64,000 nucleotides of DNA from a virus. A model generated the notes under the pieces. That model did no database searches and was not told where the DNA came from. It was given only the letters and a program-made list of their open reading frames with translations. Within the stretch, counting starts at the first letter, position 1; each line of letters begins with the position of its first letter. The DNA lies in the IMG/VR virus record IMGVR_UViG_3300024319_000587, positions 1 through 64,000 of that record. One strand, 5' to 3'. This document shows positions 56,654-61,767 of the stretch, piece by piece. Made by a program: the position numbers and the translations under genes.

Positions 56654-57108
56654 TCGTAGTCACGACTCTCAAGATTAACTAATTGTATCTTAGTAAACTG
56701 ACTGAATATTAGTCCGGTGAGAGTTGTGTACAATGCAGTACTCATTCCTAATGCCATTGCAGTGAGTGTCGATTTGAGACTGGCTGTATCTTCTACATCT
56801 AATCCTTCGAAACTAGAACCTAGCATAAGAATAAATCCTGCTACAGTTCCAATCATACCCAATGCTAACATACTTTCTGAGATAAACCATCCAATGCCTA
56901 ATCCGGCTTCAATGGACTCACCTTTATTATGTTGAATAGTTAGCTTACCTATATATAGGCTTGCAAAAAAATATAATCCTATAATACCGAAACTAATTTT
57001 TGTAATATCTTTTTCGTATAACTCATGGAATATTCCAAAGTAATGAGCGATACCCATTACAGTCAGTGATATACAAAAGAATAACCACCACCTAAGTGTC
57101 TTTGACAT
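56650..57108 (-). CDS. ExbB/TolQ/MotA-like proton-channel protein
   Basis: This 152-residue protein has hydrophobic segments at about 6-25, 38-55, 78-97 and 115-135. Its GMIGTVAGFILML and LKSTLTAMALGMSTALYTTLTGLIFS stretches match the conserved pore region of ExbB/TolQ/MotA. Members assemble as pentamers around two ExbD-type helices and conduct protons. It overlaps the ExbD-like gene by four bases, giving a two-gene motor-like pair. It comes 12 bases after the ACP gene. It is short for the family (ExbB ~240), so some cytoplasmic parts are missing. Confidence 0.8.
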   Translation of the reverse strand: MSKTLRWWLFFCISLTVMGIAHYFGIFHELYEKDITKISFGIIGLYFFASLYIGKLTIQHNKGESIEAGLGIGWFISESMLALGMIGTVAGFILMLGSSFEGLDVEDTASLKSTLTAMALGMSTALYTTLTGLIFSQFTKIQLVNLESRDYE

Positions 57109-57120
57109 GTCTTATTTTTC

Positions 57121-57360
57121 CTATAATTTATCAACATGCTCCTGAACGCATTGAATGGCATCACCAATCGTGTGGATTAGGTTTGCGTATTCATCTTCAA
57201 TCGCAATACCATAGAATTCTTCCACTTCAAATACAATTTCAACTGTATCGATACTATCAGCACCTAAGTCTTTTTTGAGATTTGTTTCATCATTCAAGTC
57301 AGTAACTTGTTTTTTCAATTTACGTGCAACTATTTCATACACTTTGTCTTTTACTACCAT
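57121..57360 (-). CDS. acpP: Acyl carrier protein
   Basis: This 79-residue acidic protein is a complete acyl carrier protein. The phosphopantetheine Ser is in GADSIDTVEIV (usual D-S-L replaced by D-S-I), followed by the helix III acidic run EVEEFYGIAIEDE. GGGAATA precedes the ATG. ACPs carry acyl chains for the ketosynthase (4906-6054), but the gene lies 50 kb away, inside a run of Fe-S assembly genes. ACP is known to bind IscS-type complexes in bacteria and mitochondria, so either or both links may apply. Confidence 0.95.
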   Translation of the reverse strand: MVVKDKVYEIVARKLKKQVTDLNDETNLKKDLGADSIDTVEIVFEVEEFYGIAIEDEYANLIHTIGDAIQCVQEHVDKL

Positions 57361-57382
57361 TATTCCCTGTAAGTCCTCTTAG

Positions 57383-57715
57383 TTATACTGAAAAGCTACT
57401 ACCACACCCACATGTAGTACTCGCTCCTGGGTTATCGATTACAAATCTATCACCTTGTAGACTTGAAATGTAATCTACTTTTGCATCTGCTAGATACATA
57501 ATGCTCATACTATCTACTACTAACTTTACGCCATTAGTCTCGTAAATACTATCATCATCTTTAAGTTCTTTTTCAAAACCAAAACCATAACTGAAACCAT
57601 GACACCCACCGCCTTCAACAAACACTCTTAGTGCAGTATCAACCGATTCTCCCTGTTCAGTAATAATTTCTTCAACACGTTCTGCCGCTTTTTCTGTAAA
57701 AATCATACTCGCCAT
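57383..57715 (-). CDS. A-type Fe-S carrier (IscA/ErpA-like)
   Basis: This 110-residue protein has the three A-type carrier cysteines: GGGCHGFSYGF and, at the C-terminus, TTCGCGSSFSV. A-type carriers hold and deliver 2Fe-2S or 4Fe-4S clusters. The start may be at MASMIF or at MIFTEK (residue 4). It overlaps the nitroreductase-like gene by 13 bases. A second A-type gene lies at 58428-58757. Length and motif fit ErpA/IscA; which it serves is unknown. Confidence 0.92.
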   Translation of the reverse strand: MASMIFTEKAAERVEEIITEQGESVDTALRVFVEGGGCHGFSYGFGFEKELKDDDSIYETNGVKLVVDSMSIMYLADAKVDYISSLQGDRFVIDNPGASTTCGCGSSFSV

Positions 57716-58431
57716 ACCTTTATATCTCTGGACTGTTTGCTATACATAGAGTATTTCAAATCATCGTCCGTTGATTTAATTGAATAATCAACAGGGCCAC
57801 CTGTCAAATATTCTTTATTATTCTTACTTTGGTACCACTTAAGACTTTCATCTGGATAGCCAATACCTAAACTGTAAGTTAAGTTATTATCTTCTGGTTT
57901 GATGCCTAACACTTCTCCCCATACTTCTTGACTATGCTTAGGTTCTTCTATGTAACCAAAGTTTTTTCCATAACCTGTAACATATCCCATTTGGTTTGCA
58001 CTAAATGCCACTATGCCACTGGCTATACCAATCGATGTAAATGCATTATCCCATCTGCTTGATGCATTTGGGTCTCTTACACTTCCATCTTTTTCGTTAT
58101 TACGAATTTCTTCTTCATTCATTTTTCTATTAAAAACAAATAAACAATTTGCACCCATTTGAGGATTTCTTCCTACCCAATCTTTTACGCCTGGAATCAT
58201 AGTGAAGCCCCATGAATGATCCTTGCATAGATAGTCTATCTTTTCTCTATCAGTAACAACATACAAATCAAAGAAACTTTCATCTTGCTTCGAAGGTGCC
58301 GTAGTTGCTAGATAGACCCAATGGTCTATGTGGTCTTCATTAACTTTTTTAGAAAGGTCCCAGTTTCGTTGACACCTACGTGCTTGATTAATTGCATTTC
58401 TTTCTGCAATCATTTTTTCTTCGTTGGTCAT
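57703..58431 (-). CDS. Nitroreductase-like flavoprotein
   Basis: The chosen ATG at 58431 forms an ATGA overlap with the stop of the upstream IscA-like gene; an earlier start would lie inside that gene. The 242-residue product begins MTNEEKMIAERNAINQARRCQRN and has TTAPSKQDESFFDLYVVTD, a pattern like the A-P-S-x-x-N/D segment of FMN nitroreductases. SIGIASGIVAFSANQMGYVTGYGK is like the second FMN segment. It stands between two Fe-S carrier genes and may supply electrons, but the substrate is open. Confidence 0.7.
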   Translation of the reverse strand: MTNEEKMIAERNAINQARRCQRNWDLSKKVNEDHIDHWVYLATTAPSKQDESFFDLYVVTDREKIDYLCKDHSWGFTMIPGVKDWVGRNPQMGANCLFVFNRKMNEEEIRNNEKDGSVRDPNASSRWDNAFTSIGIASGIVAFSANQMGYVTGYGKNFGYIEEPKHSQEVWGEVLGIKPEDNNLTYSLGIGYPDESLKWYQSKNNKEYLTGGPVDYSIKSTDDDLKYSMYSKQSRDIKVWRV

Positions 58432-58757
58432 ACTGTAAAACTCTCCCCACAACCACATCGTGCTTTTTCATTTGGATTGCTTACAAGTTCAAAATGCGAA
58501 CTCATACTTTTCTCATCAGTAACATAATCCAATGTTGCTTCATCGATAGTGTGAAAATATTTATGCTCTACTAGTATATCAAAATCGCTATACTTTATAG
58601 CAAAGTCATCAGTTATATTAAAATTGTCATCTAATTGCACTTCATACATAAAGCCAGTACATCCTGCAGTTTTGATATGCAATCTTACATGTTTCTCTGG
58701 GTTTTGTGACAGCCAAGTTCTAATTCGTTGAGTGGCGTTATCTGTTAAATACAACAT
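58428..58757 (-). CDS. A-type Fe-S carrier, second copy
   Basis: This 109-residue protein has a lone Cys in TAGCTGFMYEVQL and CGCGESFTV at the end, the A-type carrier pattern. It is less like IscA than the copy at 57383 in its first half, with a VRLHIKTAGCTGF strand. It overlaps the HscB-like gene by 20 bases and the nitroreductase-like gene by four. Two A-type carriers beside each other suggest more than one target cluster type. Confidence 0.9.
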   Translation of the reverse strand: MLYLTDNATQRIRTWLSQNPEKHVRLHIKTAGCTGFMYEVQLDDNFNITDDFAIKYSDFDILVEHKYFHTIDEATLDYVTDEKSMSSHFELVSNPNEKARCGCGESFTV

Positions 58758-59277
58758 ATGTTATCCCCTCCTCAATGTTTTCTTTTTTAGACTTTGCGTC
58801 TTGATGAATTTGTGATATTTCATAAAATCTATTTAGTAATCCACTTGCTGTCCTGTAGTTTTGATAAACATCGATACTTTGTTCTATTTGGTCTTTGATA
58901 AATTGTGTCTGTTCTTTTAGTTCATCAATGAAGCTATTTATTTCGTCAATAGTAACCTGTTCTTCTAACTGCAACTTCAACTGATTAATAAACATCATAT
59001 CATCAGGTCTTGCACCGTCTCTGAAATCATTTTCATGGCCCATTAGTTCAAGAATATACCTCGCACGTTGTATTGGATCTGCAAGAGTTTCAAAGGCTCT
59101 ATTTGCAAATGATAATCTATCTTGACCTATGAATGATGCATCTTTTCTGAGTATCGTAATTATTTTTTTATAGTGTGTAGTAAGACTACGCACACTTATA
59201 CCCTGCTTCTCATCGATGCCAAAGAACTTAAAGTAGTTCTTTTCTTCAAGACCATATATTCGTTTTATTCCAGACAT
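58738..59277 (-). CDS. HscB-like J-domain co-chaperone lacking HPD
   Basis: This 179-residue protein has the HscB order: NYFKFFGIDE at the start, a J-like helix with LTTHYKKIITIL, NRAFETLADPIQRARYILELMG, and a C-terminal coiled helical bundle. HscB brings IscU to the Hsp70 HscA. The HPD tripeptide that stimulates the Hsp70 is replaced by R-K-D (about residues 44-46), so it may bind IscU but not activate a J-dependent Hsp70. The gene heads the Fe-S unit behind a promoter at 59296-59324. Confidence 0.75.
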   Translation of the reverse strand: MSGIKRIYGLEEKNYFKFFGIDEKQGISVRSLTTHYKKIITILRKDASFIGQDRLSFANRAFETLADPIQRARYILELMGHENDFRDGARPDDMMFINQLKLQLEEQVTIDEINSFIDELKEQTQFIKDQIEQSIDVYQNYRTASGLLNRFYEISQIHQDAKSKKENIEEGITYVVFNR

Positions 59278-59295
59278 TTTTTATACCTATATTCT

Positions 59296-59324
59296 ATAAT
59301 ATATCATTTGAGACACAAAGTCAA
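59296..59324 (-). promoter_or_regulatory. Sigma70-type promoter of the Fe-S/ACP/ExbB unit
   Basis: TTGACT (59319-59324), 17 bases and TATTAT (59296-59301) on the minus strand, about 20 bases before the HscB-like gene. It overlaps the stop of the RyR-domain gene and probably drives 59277-55299. Confidence 0.7.
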
Positions 59325-59788
59325 GTCGAAAAATCAATATTTTTTAACTTTTCAGTAAGTTCATGGTATGGTCGTAATCTTGGATCTGTCTTGTCGTTTT
59401 GATTAAATTGTAGACCATATCTCCAGCCTTCCTCTACTCGGCTAGAAACCCATCTATTGTGTCGCATTGATGATAAATCTATTTCGGTCTCACCCTCTGG
59501 GATGTCAAATTTTTCACTGGTAGTAATTTCCATAGTAAAATCTTTATCAGTCCATTTTTGCAGTAGTTGTAATACAACTTCCGCCTCCGCTTCTGTGACG
59601 GCTCTATTCATACGAAAATCATATACGTGAAAATCATCAAGCATATGATACACTACTGCGGTACCGTCTTCTCTTGGTTCAAAGATATTGGCAATAGCTT
59701 TATCCAGAACAGTAATCACGCCTTTAATATCGTGTTTATTCCATTCTTCTTTCATTGATAATCTAATGTGATGTTTGAACTGTGCCAT
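59321..59788 (-). CDS. RyR-domain protein
   Basis: This 155-residue protein ends with a clear RyR-type repeat: RHNRWVSSRVEEGWRYGLQF, then KTDPRLRPYHELTEKLKNID. The N-terminal 95 residues (KGVITVLDKAIANIFEP, then AVTEAEAEVVLQLLQKWTDKD) are mixed alpha/beta. RyR domains are known from ryanodine receptors and some prokaryotic and phage proteins, where ligand binding has been suggested. The gene stands before the Fe-S unit and after a holin-like gene. Function is not known. Confidence 0.65.
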   Translation of the reverse strand: MAQFKHHIRLSMKEEWNKHDIKGVITVLDKAIANIFEPREDGTAVVYHMLDDFHVYDFRMNRAVTEAEAEVVLQLLQKWTDKDFTMEITTSEKFDIPEGETEIDLSSMRHNRWVSSRVEEGWRYGLQFNQNDKTDPRLRPYHELTEKLKNIDFST

Positions 59789-59803
59789 ATCTAAATTCCA
59801 ATA

Positions 59804-60130
59804 TTAATATTCTTTCGGGCCTTTTGCCTCTTGTTTTTCTATAGCTGTATCTCTTGTATCTGATGCTTTCACCATTGTTGTTCCACTACGTACTTCAACT
59901 TGCTCAAACTTACTTGAACTTGAATTAACATATAAACCGAACCATGCCGCTCCAGCGCCTACAATTACTGATACCAATCCCGCTTGTTGTGTATTCGGGT
60001 CTGGTAGAGCCATAAACCATTGCGTCACATCATATAACAAATAAATGTACATACTAATAAACGCTCTTGGAAAAAGTCTCCATCTGCTAAAATATTCTGG
60101 TGCATTCCACCATATACTATTTCTATTCAT
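59804..60130 (-). CDS. Small membrane protein, candidate holin
   Basis: This 108-residue protein has two hydrophobic segments, FPRAFISMYIYLLYDVTQWFMAL (about 20-42) and SVIVGAGAAWFGLYV (about 54-68), and a charged C-terminal tail, a build like phage holins. The WWNAPEYFSRWRLFPR start and the PDPNTQQAGLVSV turn recall a short protein conserved in T4-like cyanophages. A late core (60168-60175) precedes it, and tail-fibre genes lie upstream. No lysozyme is adjacent, so holin function is a guess. Confidence 0.55.
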   Translation of the reverse strand: MNRNSIWWNAPEYFSRWRLFPRAFISMYIYLLYDVTQWFMALPDPNTQQAGLVSVIVGAGAAWFGLYVNSSSSKFEQVEVRSGTTMVKASDTRDTAIEKQEAKGPKEY

Positions 60131-60167
60131 TTCTTTATCCTCGCCTTTGATTATCTCTTATCATATG

Positions 60168-60175
60168 TATTTATC
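60168..60175 (-). promoter_or_regulatory. T4-type late promoter core (ATAAATAC)
   Basis: TGATAAATACATATG on the minus strand, about 38 bases before the holin-like gene. Confidence 0.55.
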
Positions 60176-60234
60176 ATTTGGAAATGGTGAGGTTGCGTGA
60201 ATAGAGGGATTAATCTCATTAAATTATGCAGTGA

Positions 60235-60822
60235 TTATGGTCTGACAAACCAATCTATTCGGGTGATATCAAGACCGGCAGTCGGCCTAGGTTCAGTATT
60301 AAGATATTTACAAAAATTAAGATAAGACTCATCTAAGTTATTAGGGTCACGCATTTTACCCCAATTCCAAAAATCATTGATATGCAACTTATAATGATTA
60401 TAACCTTTGATTTCTAATAACCATTGTTTATATTCTTTTCGATTGGGAGCATCTATTACTCTATGTGGATTATTTTGATTTGAACGATGATGCAGATGTT
60501 CTAAGTCTGGTATAATAACTATTGGCTTGGTAGTTGATGCATCTGCATCAAGCACCTGATGAGGAACTTGCGATTTAACGGCTATATCATAATTATTAAG
60601 TATAGCATCTTGTGTGGATTTAGAGATAGGTCTAGGGCTTTTTTTATTTAATACTAAATTTAAATCTTTATCTACATGCAAAGGCCCATCTAATTGCCGT
60701 GCGATACCAGTATCATTAATAGAAAAGGCTGTTGGTACTTGATAAAAGTTTCTATGTAGATTTATAAAATGACAAACTACACTCCCATAAGACCCAGGCC
60801 AAAAGACAACTGGATAAATCAT
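60235..60822 (-). CDS. Hypothetical protein, P-loop/sulfotransferase-like
   Basis: The start at 60822 overlaps the stop of the fibre gene (TAATG); codons before it lie within that gene. The 195-residue product begins MIYPVVFWPGSYGSVVCHFI, where the PGSYGS loop resembles the P-loop of the sulfotransferase-like proteins at 48-51 kb. It has a strand KPIVIIPDLEHLHH and ends with a basic segment. Whether it belongs to the same family is uncertain. Placed next to tail fibres, it could modify a structural protein. Confidence 0.5.
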   Translation of the reverse strand: MIYPVVFWPGSYGSVVCHFINLHRNFYQVPTAFSINDTGIARQLDGPLHVDKDLNLVLNKKSPRPISKSTQDAILNNYDIAVKSQVPHQVLDADASTTKPIVIIPDLEHLHHRSNQNNPHRVIDAPNRKEYKQWLLEIKGYNHYKLHINDFWNWGKMRDPNNLDESYLNFCKYLNTEPRPTAGLDITRIDWFVRP

Positions 60823-61613
60823 TACGGAGTATCCGCTACTGAGCCCCAATCATCTGGCACATCGATGTTAATCCAACTACTGCCGTTATATCCTTCAAAT
60901 CTACTAGTAGTTGAATTGAATCTAACCATACCTGATGTTGCTGAACCTGGTCTTTGTGCAGTTGTTCCTACTGGAAATTGTAAAGCGCCTGTAGCCGACG
61001 AACCAACTGTGCCTGATGTATAAACATCATTCCAAGTTTTAGTACTTGAACCTAAATCATAAGTTGCATCTGCATCTGGAACAATGTTTGAAACAATTTC
61101 TGCCGATAGTGCCACTGTATCTGTGTCTGCATTACCGAATGTAAGATTACCAGTTATAGTTGCATTACCTGAAACTGTTAGATTGTCTGTTATAGAAACA
61201 TTACCAGAAAAATTAGCAGTATTTGTATTAGTATTTAAAGACCATACATCACCAGTATACCCATCATATTGTAATGGTGTTTCTGCGATAGAACCCCAAT
61301 CACTAGCAAGTCCGCCTACTACTTCGTGCGGTTTCCAACTTGAAGATGAAGAATCATATCTAAGTACATATCCATCTGCTAATCCGGTTAAGTCAACATC
61401 TTCTAATTCACCTATGTAGTCATGTGAGACTAACCATGATGATGAACTTCTATACTTAACTGTTTGTGTGTTTGTGTCAAACCAAATATCATTGTCTGCT
61501 GCTGCATAGCCTGATGTATTTGGGTCACTGGTTCCTTGATAAAGGGTTACTCCAGTTTTTCCTATTTTAAAGTAAGGTACGCTGGTACCTTTTGCGTTTA
61601 ATGTTACTGCCAT
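60822..61613 (-). CDS. Tail-fibre/structural protein, 263 aa
   Basis: This protein is rich in Ser, Thr, Gly and Asn. It contains short beta-structural repeats (GNVSITDNLTVSGNATITGN), DLGSSTKTWNDVYTSGTV, and a pattern of WYNGSSW-type turns (YNGSSWINIDV) as in phage tail fibres. Its final residues DDWGSVADTP resemble the SDWGSIAETP earlier in the same protein, an internal repeat. It sits 154 bases after the larger fibre gene, behind its own late core and leader hairpin. It probably helps in receptor binding or joins the main fibre. Confidence 0.75.
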   Translation of the reverse strand: MAVTLNAKGTSVPYFKIGKTGVTLYQGTSDPNTSGYAAADNDIWFDTNTQTVKYRSSSSWLVSHDYIGELEDVDLTGLADGYVLRYDSSSSSWKPHEVVGGLASDWGSIAETPLQYDGYTGDVWSLNTNTNTANFSGNVSITDNLTVSGNATITGNLTFGNADTDTVALSAEIVSNIVPDADATYDLGSSTKTWNDVYTSGTVGSSATGALQFPVGTTAQRPGSATSGMVRFNSTTSRFEGYNGSSWINIDVPDDWGSVADTP

Positions 61614-61643
61614 ATCTTCCTCAACGTTCTGTTTTTTTAAAGT

Positions 61644-61692
61644 CAGTGATTTCTCACTGTCGTTAAGTTATAGTATTACTTATCTATTTATC
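61644..61692 (-). promoter_or_regulatory. Late promoter core with leader hairpin
   Basis: ATAAATAG (61685-61692, minus strand) is followed in the leader by CAGTGA-GAAA-TCACTG (61644-61661), a stem with a stable tetraloop, before the 263-residue fibre gene. Confidence 0.55.
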
Positions 61693-61709
61693 ATAATTGT
61701 CAGAAAGGC

Positions 61710-61740
61710 AAAAAAAGAGGGGACCCTTTCGGACCCCCTC
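61710..61740 (-). terminator. Strong rho-independent terminator of the large fibre gene
   Basis: GAGGGGGTCC-GAAA-GGGTCCCCTC on the minus strand is followed by seven T, 28 bases after the fibre stop. Confidence 0.95.
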
Positions 61741-61767
61741 CCTTATATAGTATATAACAAGTCTAAC

